Below are positions 17,239-24,758 of a stretch of DNA of 64,000 nt, piece by piece. Within the stretch, counting starts at the first letter, position 1. Each line of letters opens with the position of its first letter. Below the pieces are notes generated by a model. That model saw only the letters and a list, made by a program, of their open reading frames with translations. It was not told where the DNA came from and ran no database searches. This DNA is from Canibacter zhoujuaniae. Lineage in GTDB: Bacteria > Actinomycetota > Actinomycetes > Actinomycetales > Microbacteriaceae. A program made the position numbers and the translations under genes. The DNA is taken from NCBI RefSeq assembly GCF_011752005.1, contig NZ_JAAIJZ010000003.1, forward strand, positions 62,001-126,000, read 5' to 3'.

Positions 17239-18921
17239 TTATAGTGGGTTATCAGTGTCGGTGTCCCAGACGCATTCGCCGTCTATCCAAGTGCTCAAAA
17301 CAGAAATTTTACCTATCTGCTCCGCTGGAACAGACAGGGGGTCGGCTGAGAGCACGGCGAAGTCGGCGCGTTTTCCCGCCGCAAGCGATCCCAATTCATT
17401 TTCGCGCCCGAGTGTGACCGCGCCTTCATACGTGTGCGCCAGAAGCGCCTCACGTGCTGAGATGCGCAGCGCATCAGCTCCCAGCTGCACACCGCGACGT
17501 GTGACACGGGTCACGGCTGCCTGGATCGCTTCGAGTGGTTTCGGCGGTGCCACCGGAGCATCCGATGAGATTGTGATCGGCACTCCCGCGTCGCGAAACT
17601 CTCCGAGCGGATTGAAGCGCTCACCGGGTGTCCCAATCGCTTGGGTCACGCCTTCGCCCCAATTGTAATAGTGCTGCGTCTGGTTGACGGGGCGGATCCC
17701 GAGGGCTGCCATTCTGGTGATTTCTGCAGGGGCGGGCAGGCCGCAGTGCTCGATGCGATGCCTAGCATCTGCGTTCGGATACTTAAGCTGTGCAGCCTCA
17801 ATTGCATCGACGCACATTTTAATCGCAGTTGGCGATTGGGCATGGGTTGCGGTTTGCAGCCCAGCTGCGTGCGCCAGTCTCACCAGCTCGGTGTATTCCT
17901 CAGGTGAGTGATAGAGCAGCCCAGTGCGGCACGGATCCCCCGCATATCCTTCAGGAAAATACGCGGTCCAGCCGCCGAGGGTGCCGTCAGCATAGAGCTT
18001 GATGCCTGCTGTTGCCAGGCGGGCGTTGCCGAATGGAGCAACCAGCCCAAGATCAAGAATCTGGTTAAGCAGATGCGACAGAAAATACATTGAGACACGC
18101 ATCTTCAGCTCGCCGTGCTCAGCCAAGTCAAGGTAGGCGGCCATCTCACGCTTGCTCACCTGCGCATCACCGACAGTGGTCACCCCGCCGCGAAAGAATT
18201 CGGTCTGCACAGTGCGCAGCTGCCGCCGGTGCTCGGCGGGCTCATCGCTGAGATGAAAGTTCGGGCCGTGGTGGCCAATTTTGACACCGTGGATGCCGGT
18301 CAGTACATTGGCGGCGGCGTCTGAGAGTTCACCGGTGAGGTCTCCGTTAGCGTCTCGAAAAAATTCGCCACCGTCCGGGTTAGGTGTGTCACGCGTCACC
18401 CCGTGCACTGCAAAAGTAAAGGAGTTTACGACCCCGCCGTGCCCGGAGGCATTCATAATGTAGACCTCGCGTGATGTTGAGACCTGGTCGAGCTCCTGTC
18501 GGGTGGGGTGTCGCCGTTCGGCAAGGTTGCGCTGTTCGTATCCATAGCCGCGCAGCGCAGCCCCCGGCGGAAGCTGCTTTTCTGCCTCCCGCAGCAGGGC
18601 CACAATCTCCGGAATGTTCTTAGCTTTGTTCGGCCCAACATCCACCCATGACAGCATTTGTCCGTACATCAGCGGGTGAGCGTGCGCGTCTATAAAACCG
18701 GGCACAATTGTTGCGCCTGGATAGTCCACCCTGTTCACTTCCTCCTGCTGTGTCAGCGCGATCCGCTCGATCTCAGCAACAGAGCCAACGGCGAGCACTG
18801 ATCCCCTATGCACAAGCAGCGCAGTTGCGCTCTCAGCAGCAGGGTTCAGAGTGTGAATACGCTCTGCGGTCACAATCGTTAGGGAAGAATTACGGTCATC
18901 AAATGTTGCAAGTGATTTCAT
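17239..18921 (-). CDS. Amidohydrolase family 3 protein (YtcJ/NfdA-like)
   Basis: A 560-residue metal-dependent hydrolase. The composite beta-sandwich/TIM-barrel fold is marked by VPGFIDAHAHP with the metal-binding HxH at His80 and His82. Further metal or substrate residues lie in GIKLYADGTLGGWTA, THAQ, RHRIEHCG and SSDAPVAPPKP. The family includes N-substituted formamide deformylase (NfdA) and many uncharacterised amidases that act on C-N bonds. It is the second gene of the MHS operon, 38 bases after the transporter gene and 24 bases before the ThDP enzyme gene. It may open an amide formed in the amine pathway; this is inference. Confidence 0.87.
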   Translation of the reverse strand: MKSLATFDDRNSSLTIVTAERIHTLNPAAESATALLVHRGSVLAVGSVAEIERIALTQQEEVNRVDYPGATIVPGFIDAHAHPLMYGQMLSWVDVGPNKAKNIPEIVALLREAEKQLPPGAALRGYGYEQRNLAERRHPTRQELDQVSTSREVYIMNASGHGGVVNSFTFAVHGVTRDTPNPDGGEFFRDANGDLTGELSDAAANVLTGIHGVKIGHHGPNFHLSDEPAEHRRQLRTVQTEFFRGGVTTVGDAQVSKREMAAYLDLAEHGELKMRVSMYFLSHLLNQILDLGLVAPFGNARLATAGIKLYADGTLGGWTAYFPEGYAGDPCRTGLLYHSPEEYTELVRLAHAAGLQTATHAQSPTAIKMCVDAIEAAQLKYPNADARHRIEHCGLPAPAEITRMAALGIRPVNQTQHYYNWGEGVTQAIGTPGERFNPLGEFRDAGVPITISSDAPVAPPKPLEAIQAAVTRVTRRGVQLGADALRISAREALLAHTYEGAVTLGRENELGSLAAGKRADFAVLSADPLSVPAEQIGKISVLSTWIDGECVWDTDTDNPL

Positions 18922-18959
18922 AATGTATTCCCGCCTGGGCGGCGATTAGACGTCAAGGT

Positions 18960-20285
18960 CTATCGCGCGCCGCTTGTTTTCACAGCGGTGGTTCTGGGCA
19001 GCTCATCGATGTACTGCGGCGCGAGCCACATGGCGATGAAGTTTAGCGCCGCCATCACAATAAACTGCCAGACAACGCTCCAGTCTGTGCCGGTCATTTC
19101 CACAAGTGTGACCGAAACGATTGGCATGAGGCCACCCCACAGCGCAGCACCGAGACCGTATGCCATTGACATTGAGGTGTAGCGTGCTTGCGGGCGGAAC
19201 ATCTGCGCCATGATAGTTGCGAGCGGCGCCCAGGTTGCGCTCATCGCGATACGGATCAGGGATACGAGAATGTAGGTCAAAGCCAGCTGCTGCCCACCGA
19301 TTGCGAGCATTAGCGGGATCATGCAGACGACCGCACCAATTAAGCCGATGTACATCACCTTCTTTGAACCCAGCTTGTCGGCGAGGGCCGCAACCGGCAG
19401 TGTCACCAGGAATTCCACAAAAGATGCGATGGTCATCGCAAGCAGAATATGCCGCTCACTAAATCCGATGGCTGGGCTCGTTGCGTAATTCTGCACAAAT
19501 GTGGTTGCCATGGTGTAGCCACCTGACGGCACCAGCACGATAAAAGCTCCGAGAATGATCGGCCACCAGTTGCGGCGGATCGCATACCACACGGGCGCAC
19601 CCTGTTCTGCTGATTCCACCTCAGTCTCAAAGACCGGGGTTTCTTCAGTTTTCTTACGCACCCAAAAGCCCACAGCGATGAGGGCTGCGCTCAGCAAGAA
19701 TGGGATGCGCCAGCCCCACTCCATCATCCACTCTTTGCCAAACAGCTCCATCACGTAGAAGATACCGGTCGCTAGGAGGGCGCCACCGGGGTTGCCCAGC
19801 TGCGTGAAGCCGCCAAAAAAGCCCTTCTTATCTGCCGGCGCGCTCTCCACGCTCATGAGTGCGGCACCGCCCCACTCTCCGCCGACAGCCAAACCCTGCG
19901 CAGCGCGGAACAGGAGAAGAAGGATCGGCGCTGCAACCCCAATCGCTGCGTATGTCGGAAGGCAGCCTACCGCGACAGTGGCGACACCCATCATTACCAG
20001 AGTGATAACAAGAGCGGGTCTGCGCCCGAGGCGGTCACCGATGTGGCCGAAAATGATTCCGCCGAGCGGGCGGAAGAAAAATGCGACTGCGCTGCTTGCG
20101 AGCGCGGCGATCGTTCCGACGAAACGATCCTGTTCCGGAAAGAACAGCGTTGGAAAGTATATTGCGGCAGCCGTTGCGTAGACGTAAAAGTCGTACCATT
20201 CAATCGTGGTACCGACAAAGGCGCCCCAACCGGCACGATACGCGCGTTTGCGCTCTGCGGGGGTCCAAGTTTGAGTTGCAGTCAT
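18960..20285 (-). CDS. MHS-family MFS transporter
   Basis: A 441-residue major facilitator transporter with 12 predicted membrane segments. N-terminal GAFVGTTIEWYDFYVYATAAAIYFPTLFFP and GHIGDRLGRRPALV mark the metabolite:proton symporter (MHS) group that includes ShiA, ProP and KgtP. RAAQGLAVGGEWGGAALMSVE is the group's helix 5 motif. It should import an organic acid, betaine or similar compound with protons. It is the first gene of a four-gene minus-strand operon, divergent from an Lrp-type regulator gene. AAGGGAG precedes ATG 20285. Confidence 0.9.
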   Translation of the reverse strand: MTATQTWTPAERKRAYRAGWGAFVGTTIEWYDFYVYATAAAIYFPTLFFPEQDRFVGTIAALASSAVAFFFRPLGGIIFGHIGDRLGRRPALVITLVMMGVATVAVGCLPTYAAIGVAAPILLLLFRAAQGLAVGGEWGGAALMSVESAPADKKGFFGGFTQLGNPGGALLATGIFYVMELFGKEWMMEWGWRIPFLLSAALIAVGFWVRKKTEETPVFETEVESAEQGAPVWYAIRRNWWPIILGAFIVLVPSGGYTMATTFVQNYATSPAIGFSERHILLAMTIASFVEFLVTLPVAALADKLGSKKVMYIGLIGAVVCMIPLMLAIGGQQLALTYILVSLIRIAMSATWAPLATIMAQMFRPQARYTSMSMAYGLGAALWGGLMPIVSVTLVEMTGTDWSVVWQFIVMAALNFIAMWLAPQYIDELPRTTAVKTSGAR

Positions 20286-20318
20286 TATTAAGCTCCCTTG
20301 CCTACAGGTATGTGGGAG

Positions 20319-20324
20319 ATACTA
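20319..20324 (-). promoter_or_regulatory. Putative -10 box of the MHS transporter operon
   Basis: TAGTAT on the minus strand lies 34 bases upstream of the transporter start. No clear -35 box is visible, but the -35 position coincides with the ATCATATGTG repeat at 20338. Confidence 0.35.
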
Positions 20325-20337
20325 TCCAGATTTAACG

Positions 20338-20389
20338 ATCATATGTGAGTAATAATCAATGCGATTGCGTGATATACAAATCATTTGTG
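20338..20389. promoter_or_regulatory. Two 42-bp-spaced repeats, candidate Lrp-type operator
   Basis: ATCATATGTG (20338-20347) and ATCATTTGTG (20380-20389) are direct repeats spaced 42 bases, close to four helical turns. The second overlaps the inverted repeat ACAAAT-C-ATTTGT at 20376-20388. A weaker copy, ATCATTTCGG, is at 20450. They lie between the MHS operon and the divergent Lrp-type regulator gene. Confidence 0.45.
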
Positions 20390-20506
20390 TAATTTTAGAT
20401 AAAATCGACGTTAAAATAAGTGTCTGAAACGCGTTATGCAAACTTTTTGATCATTTCGGGAACAAACATTTTTTAATAACGATTTAGCCACAAAGGGTGT
20501 GAAATC

Positions 20507-21403
20507 ATTCAGAAACCGTCTCTAGATACTGCGCTCATTGCAGCACTGCAGCACAACGGGCGCGCCAGCATCAGCGCTATCGCTGCAGATATTGGGCAAC
20601 CGCGAGCGGTTGTTGCCGATCGTCTGGGCCGACTCCTTAGATCCGGCGCATTACGTGTAGTGGCGGCGCTCGATCCTGGATATTCTGGGGATCGCGTGCT
20701 CGCGCATCACCTTGTGACGGTTAATGGCCCCACTGCTGAACTGCTCAAGCTTCTCAAGGATCGGGCAGAGACCGTGTTTGTGTCATCTGTCACAGGCAGC
20801 AGCAATGTCGTTGTTGAATCACGTTTGCGCACAGAAGCAGAGCTGCAACTGTTTCTCGAGTATCTGCGGGGCCTACCTCGTGTGCAGCGCGTCAAAACAA
20901 ACCGCTATCTGCGGGTGGTTAAGGGCTTTTTTGTTGCTGAGTATCGCGGAGATATCACCCTCGATGAGCGGGATCGGCAGATCGTCGATCTGTTGCAAAC
21001 TGACGGCCGCATGAACTATCGCACAATTGCAAATAAAGTGAATCTTAGCCCGTCAGCCGTGCGCGCCCGCGTGAATCGCATGGTTGAGGCGAATGTAATT
21101 CGCATATCGGCGGTTGAAGAGCGCGGTGTCATTAACTCGCAGATAGCGATTGGGTTGGGCATCTCCCTGTGTGGGCCGCTAGATCCTGTGCTCGAGTTCT
21201 TACGCGGCCGCCCAGAGGTTGATTTTGCTACAACGTGTTCAGGCTCTTTTGACCTGATCGTGACAGTGACTGCTGCCACTCCTCGAGTCATTTTTGACTT
21301 TTTAGAAGCACTGCGTGCCACCGGGTTGGTCGGCGAGATTTCCTCCTGGCTGCACATCAACACAGCAAAAGAAGATTACGCTCGCAGCCTGCGGGAAGCT
21401 TAA
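20507..21403 (+). CDS. Lrp/AsnC-family regulator with two HTH domains; start codon unusual
   Basis: The frame encodes a first AsnC-type HTH (LDTALIAALQHNGRASISA, then RAVVADRLGRLLRSGALR) at the extreme N-terminus. A ligand-binding-like segment follows, then a second HTH (DERDRQIVDLLQTDGRMNYR...PSAVRARVNRMVEANVI) and a C-terminal RAM domain (about 298 residues). Such double proteins are common in actinobacteria and act as local, ligand-responsive regulators. The first canonical start in frame is GTG 20660, which would delete the first HTH. AAAGGG at 20493-20497 is placed for ATC 20504 or ATT 20507. A GTG at 20499 is out of frame. Divergent placement suggests control of the MHS operon. The start given is tentative. 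Confidence 0.7.
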   Translation: MQKPSLDTALIAALQHNGRASISAIAADIGQPRAVVADRLGRLLRSGALRVVAALDPGYSGDRVLAHHLVTVNGPTAELLKLLKDRAETVFVSSVTGSSNVVVESRLRTEAELQLFLEYLRGLPRVQRVKTNRYLRVVKGFFVAEYRGDITLDERDRQIVDLLQTDGRMNYRTIANKVNLSPSAVRARVNRMVEANVIRISAVEERGVINSQIAIGLGISLCGPLDPVLEFLRGRPEVDFATTCSGSFDLIVTVTAATPRVIFDFLEALRATGLVGEISSWLHINTAKEDYARSLREA

Positions 21404-21454
21404 GCTAATCAAGCCTTGCTTTGATTCACCACACCGCTGCCGCAGTGGTTTTAG

Positions 21455-21527
21455 TGCCCCAGAGAGGAATCGAACCTCCGACACCTTCTTTAGGAGAGAA
21501 GTGCTCTATCCACTGAGCTACTGGGGC
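21455..21527 (-). tRNA. tRNA-Arg (anticodon CCT)
   Basis: The minus strand folds as a full cloverleaf. The acceptor GCCCCAG pairs with CTGGGGC, and the D arm has AGCTCAGTGGATAGAGC. The anticodon loop CTCCTAA between CTTCT and AGAAG gives anticodon CCT, and the T arm has GGTTCGATTCC. The 3' CCA is not encoded. The gene lies downstream of ideR and its 3' end faces the catabolic block. Confidence 0.95.
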
Positions 21528-21540
21528 TGGCTAAACCAGC
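21526..21540. repeat. Small inverted repeat at the 5' side of tRNA-Arg
   Basis: GCTGG-CTAAA-CCAGC overlaps the first two bases of the tRNA. It may be a weak terminator of ideR transcription or part of tRNA 5' processing. A possible -10 box TAAGCT lies at 21538-21543 on the minus strand. Confidence 0.3.
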
Positions 21541-21560
21541 TTACCGGTTCGCGCTCGAGC

Positions 21561-22256
21561 CTACTGCTCAATCACAAAAATGTGTGCAGCCATCGCGCGA
21601 CTAATTTCCAGCGGCTCAAACACCCCAACAGCGATCCGCACAATTTCATCTTCAAGCACAAAACTTGCCCGCGCACCCGGTTTAATGCCCGCCGCATCGA
21701 ATGCGCGCAGCAGCTCAGGATCCACCTGCGCAGGCTCGGCAAGCCTAGCAATCTCAGCTTCAAAGTCGTCGATTGCGTTTTCTGTAAAGACGGTCATAAC
21801 ATCGACAACACTCATCAAAAACATGCCGCGTGTTTTGACATCCAACTCTTCCAGGCCGGGGATCGGATTCCCGTATGGTGACTTTGTGGGCTGCTCAATA
21901 AGTTCCAGAATGCGGCGCTCGACTCGCTCGCTCATAACGTGTTCCCAGCGGCACGCCTCATCGTGGACATATTCCCATTCGAGCCCGATCACATCGTGCA
22001 AGAGCCGTTCCGCTAGACGGTGTTTGCGCATCACTCGCACCGCCAGCGTGCGACCGCTGTCTGTCAGTTCAAGGTGTCTATCGCCGGTCACCACAACCAG
22101 CCCATCGCGCTCCATTCGCCCAATTGTTTGTGACACCGTCGGCCCCGAATGAGACAGGCGTTCAGAAATACGGGCGCGCAGAGGAACGATGTCTTCTTCC
22201 TCCAGTTCGAGGATCGTTCGCAAGTACATCTCTGTTGTATCGATGAGGTCGGTCAC
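21561..22256 (-). CDS. ideR: DtxR/IdeR-family metal-dependent repressor
   Basis: A 231-residue protein starting VTDLIDTTEMYLRTI at GTG 22256, which has AAGGAGGA 7 bases upstream. With this start the metal ligands fall exactly at DtxR numbering: Met10, Cys102, Glu105 and His106 (primary site) and His79, Glu83 and His98 (ancillary site). Helix-turn-helix SHSGPTVSQTIGRMERDGLV is at residues 35-54, and a C-terminal SH3-like domain is present. It represses iron (or manganese) uptake genes when metal is bound. Cys102 and Met10 favour an iron-type sensor. It is divergent from serC. No classical iron box was seen in its own promoter. Confidence 0.92.
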   Translation of the reverse strand: MTDLIDTTEMYLRTILELEEEDIVPLRARISERLSHSGPTVSQTIGRMERDGLVVVTGDRHLELTDSGRTLAVRVMRKHRLAERLLHDVIGLEWEYVHDEACRWEHVMSERVERRILELIEQPTKSPYGNPIPGLEELDVKTRGMFLMSVVDVMTVFTENAIDDFEAEIARLAEPAQVDPELLRAFDAAGIKPGARASFVLEDEIVRIAVGVFEPLEISRAMAAHIFVIEQ

Positions 22257-22323
22257 TTGGGAATCCTCCTTGATGGTCGCAATTATCCTCAAGCATAGTG
22301 CCGCAGACCTGAAAAATGCCGTT

Positions 22324-22329
22324 TAAAAT
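22324..22329 (+). promoter_or_regulatory. -10 box of serC, leaderless type
   Basis: TAAAAT lies 6 bases before ATG 22336. The intervening AGGAGT could also act as a ribosome binding site if transcription starts further upstream. Confidence 0.45.
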
Positions 22330-22335
22330 AGGAGT

Positions 22336-23451
22336 ATGGCGCATATTGAGATTCCTGCTGAAATTCGTCCCGTCGATGGCCGCTTCGGATGCGGGCCTTC
22401 AAAAGTCCGCGATGAGCAGGTGAGCTTCCTGGCAAGCTTACAGCCGACTGTGCTGGGCACTTCGCACCGGCAGGCTTCGGTTAAGAATCTTGTCAATAGT
22501 GTGCAAGAACAGCTGCGTGACCTTTTCAGGGCACCGGAGGGTTACGAAATTGTGCTCGGTAACGGCGGCGCAACCAGCTTCTGGGATGCGGCTGTGCACT
22601 CACTCATCAAAGAAAAAGGCCAGTTTGCCACCTGTGGTGAGTTCAGCTCGAAGTTTGCTGCGGCTGCTAAAAAAGCTCCGTGGCTTGCGGATCCTGCGGT
22701 TATCAAGGGTGAACCTGGCACCCTCGCGCAAAATGTTGACGCCAGCGATGTCGATATTTTCGCGTACGCACACAACGAAACCTCGACCGGCGTTATGAGC
22801 CCGATCCGCCGATACGGCAAAGATGGGCAACTGACCGTTGTAGATGCAACAAGCGCCGCCGGTGGGATCGACTTTGATGCCGCTAATGTTGATGTTTACT
22901 ATTTCTCACCGCAGAAGAATTTTGCGAGTGACGGTGGCATCTGGTTTGCGCTAATGTCTCCCGCTGCTATCGCACGCATCGCCGAGATAGACGGCACCGA
23001 CCGCTACATTCCAGACACCCTGAACCTGCAAACCGCGGTTACTAACTCTAGGCTCCAGCAGACTCTCAACACTCCGGCTATCGCGCCGCTGGCGTTGATG
23101 GACGAGCAGCTGCGGTGGATCCTCTCACAGGGTGGCCTTGAGTGGGCGTCTGAGCGCACCAAGCACTCATCACAGCTGCTCTACACTTGGGCAGCAGCGC
23201 GCAGCTTCGCAACTCCATTCGTAGCTGACGCTGATGCGCGCTCACAGGTGGTTGCAACAATCGATTTCAATGCAGATGTTGACGCAAGCGCGATTTCAAA
23301 AGCTTTGCGCGCAAACGGCATCGTGGACACTGAGCCATACCGTAAGCTCGGTCGCAATCAGTTGCGTATTGCAACATTCACTGCGATTGATCCGACAGAC
23401 GTTGAGAAGCTGATCGCCTGCATCGACTACGTGGTTGAGCGCCTCGACTAA
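22336..23451 (+). CDS. serC: Phosphoserine aminotransferase
   Basis: A 371-residue PLP-dependent class V aminotransferase of the actinobacterial SerC type. It converts 3-phosphohydroxypyruvate and glutamate to phosphoserine in serine biosynthesis. RFGCGPSKVR is near the N-terminus and the PLP lysine lies in YYFSPQKNFASDGG at about residue 195. VDATSAAGGIDFD supplies the Asp that contacts the PLP ring, and GTSHRQASVK and HNETSTGV fit substrate binding. Its stop overlaps that of the convergent gene at 23448 by four bases. Confidence 0.95.
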   Translation: MAHIEIPAEIRPVDGRFGCGPSKVRDEQVSFLASLQPTVLGTSHRQASVKNLVNSVQEQLRDLFRAPEGYEIVLGNGGATSFWDAAVHSLIKEKGQFATCGEFSSKFAAAAKKAPWLADPAVIKGEPGTLAQNVDASDVDIFAYAHNETSTGVMSPIRRYGKDGQLTVVDATSAAGGIDFDAANVDVYYFSPQKNFASDGGIWFALMSPAAIARIAEIDGTDRYIPDTLNLQTAVTNSRLQQTLNTPAIAPLALMDEQLRWILSQGGLEWASERTKHSSQLLYTWAAARSFATPFVADADARSQVVATIDFNADVDASAISKALRANGIVDTEPYRKLGRNQLRIATFTAIDPTDVEKLIACIDYVVERLD

Positions 23452-24038
23452 TCGTCTTCTGAGTCTTCAGCAGACTCGTCTTCGTTATCGGGTTCGTCCT
23501 CGCTGTCAAGCTCGTCCTCACTGTCGGAGTCGTCAAGCTCGTCGATGTCGATGCCGTCCATCTCGTCGTCAAAGTCCGTGAAGTCGTTTTCGAGCAGATC
23601 GTCTTCGGGGTCAACGTCGTCTTCGTCAAGCTCCTCGTGAGCGGCAGCAGCGGCTGCAGCTTCCTCGGCGGCCGCAGCCGCGCGTGCCTCACGGAACTGT
23701 GCCAAACGCACACTCCATGGCACCCACTCTGGCGCCACAATGGAATTCTCTCCCGCAATCAACTCAGTTTCAAGCACGGTCAGCGGCGCACCATCTGCGA
23801 CCTGAGTCACGCTCACCGCCCACAACCAACCTTCGTAGGTCGTGCCGCTGTATGCAAACAGTATTGTGGCCACCCGCGGCGCCTCTGCTCGCACGCTCAC
23901 AAGTTCGCCGACTTCCTCGGCTGTGGCTAAGTCTGCTAACAGAGTTTCACGGGCGAGCTTGACTCCCTGCTCAATAGTTGCGGCGTCAAGCTCCAGCACG
24001 ATATTTTCGCTGCCGTTATCTTCAGTGTTTACTGCCAT
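23448..24038 (-). CDS. DUF3027-like protein with long acidic tail
   Basis: A 196-residue protein. The first 120 residues form a folded domain (ARETLLADLATAEEVGELV, TYEGWLWAVSVTQV, APEWVPWSVR) that matches what I recall of actinobacterial DUF3027. An Ala-rich helix follows, and then a tail of about 60 residues almost entirely Asp, Glu and Ser. The tail is low complexity, and its repeating GAA/GAC/GAT/TCG codons would be prone to slippage. It lies 13 bases downstream of the cold-shock gene, probably in one operon. Function unknown; the acidic tail may mimic nucleic acid or bind basic proteins. Confidence 0.7.
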   Translation of the reverse strand: MAVNTEDNGSENIVLELDAATIEQGVKLARETLLADLATAEEVGELVSVRAEAPRVATILFAYSGTTYEGWLWAVSVTQVADGAPLTVLETELIAGENSIVAPEWVPWSVRLAQFREARAAAAAEEAAAAAAAHEELDEDDVDPEDDLLENDFTDFDDEMDGIDIDELDDSDSEDELDSEDEPDNEDESAEDSEDD

Positions 24039-24051
24039 GTATTTTTAATCT

Positions 24052-24429
24052 CTAAGCGTCAAATTCTTCTGCCACGCTGCGCAACAGAGTGGCCAGCATG
24101 CGCGACTGCTTCCGATCCGGATACTGACCAACCTTGAGCTTCTCACCCGCAGCGTCGAGCAGCTTCATCAGGTCTTCCACGATAACCGTCAAATCGTCTG
24201 GGCGCTTCCGGTTGCGACGCACCGGGCGTGGGGCGGTTAGCAGTTTTACCGAGAGAGCCTGCGGGCCACGACGCCCGTCCACCACGGAGTATTCAACACG
24301 GGCGCCAGGATACAGCTCATCGTCATCACCAAGCACCGAGGCGTGCACATAAACCTGCTGACCGCCCTCACCTGAGATGAAACCAAATCCCTTTTCTTCG
24401 TCAAAGAACCGAACTTTTCCGGTTGGCAT
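24052..24429 (-). CDS. Cold-shock domain protein with C-terminal extension
   Basis: A 125-residue protein. Residues 1-65 are a CspA-type OB fold with the RNP motifs GKVRFFDEEKGFGFI and VYVHASVL. A basic linker (RPVRRNRKRPDD) leads to a helical domain of about 50 residues that is found in actinobacterial Csp relatives of about 130 residues. It binds single-stranded RNA or DNA and may act as an RNA chaperone. It precedes the DUF3027-like gene and is divergent from the gene at 24504. Confidence 0.88.
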   Translation of the reverse strand: MPTGKVRFFDEEKGFGFISGEGGQQVYVHASVLGDDDELYPGARVEYSVVDGRRGPQALSVKLLTAPRPVRRNRKRPDDLTVIVEDLMKLLDAAGEKLKVGQYPDRKQSRMLATLLRSVAEEFDA

Positions 24430-24490
24430 ATGCCCTCTTTCTTTACAGTTTTCTTCACACCTAGCTTAGCGCCGTAATTGCGCTGTCGAC

Positions 24491-24496
24491 TAGACT
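24491..24496 (+). promoter_or_regulatory. -10 box of leaderless gene at 24504
   Basis: TAGACT lies 7 bases before GTG 24504, and no ribosome binding site is present. Confidence 0.55.
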
Positions 24497-24503
24497 TAGC
24501 CCT

Positions 24504-24758
24504 GTGAGTAAAAAACAGTCGTCACGGCTAGAATTATTCCTCGGGTGGGGCTCGGTTTCACTGATCCTAATTTCGGTGCTCGCATTTTTTGTAACACTTA
24601 TCTTTGCGGCATTTCTCTCACCTGAAGAGCTCAACCGCAACGGGATCCGCCAGCTTGTCTGGATCGCCTACGTTGGCCTCCCGGTCGGGTTCGCGATGCT
24701 CTTCACCCTGCTTTTTCTTGATTCCAGGAAGCGTCGTAAAAAGCAGTTAGCAAAATAG
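24504..24758 (+). CDS. Small two-helix membrane protein
   Basis: An 84-residue protein starting at GTG 24504. It has two membrane segments at about residues 10-36 and 48-71, a short loop (LSPEELNRNGIR) between them and a very basic C-terminus (SRKRRKKQLAK), so both ends should be cytoplasmic. Its TAG stop abuts the ATG of the next gene, so it is co-transcribed with the helicase-associated gene. I recognise no family. Confidence 0.7.
   Translation: MSKKQSSRLELFLGWGSVSLILISVLAFFVTLIFAAFLSPEELNRNGIRQLVWIAYVGLPVGFAMLFTLLFLDSRKRRKKQLAK

Noticed and set aside
21315..21881. A 188-residue plus-strand frame across tRNA-Arg
   Set aside because: It crosses the tRNA (PERNRTSD is tRNA translation) and the antisense of the DtxR-type gene.
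23460..23660. Repetitive GA-rich tract as a possible repeat element
   Set aside because: It is explained by the Asp/Glu/Ser codons of the acidic tail of the DUF3027-like protein.
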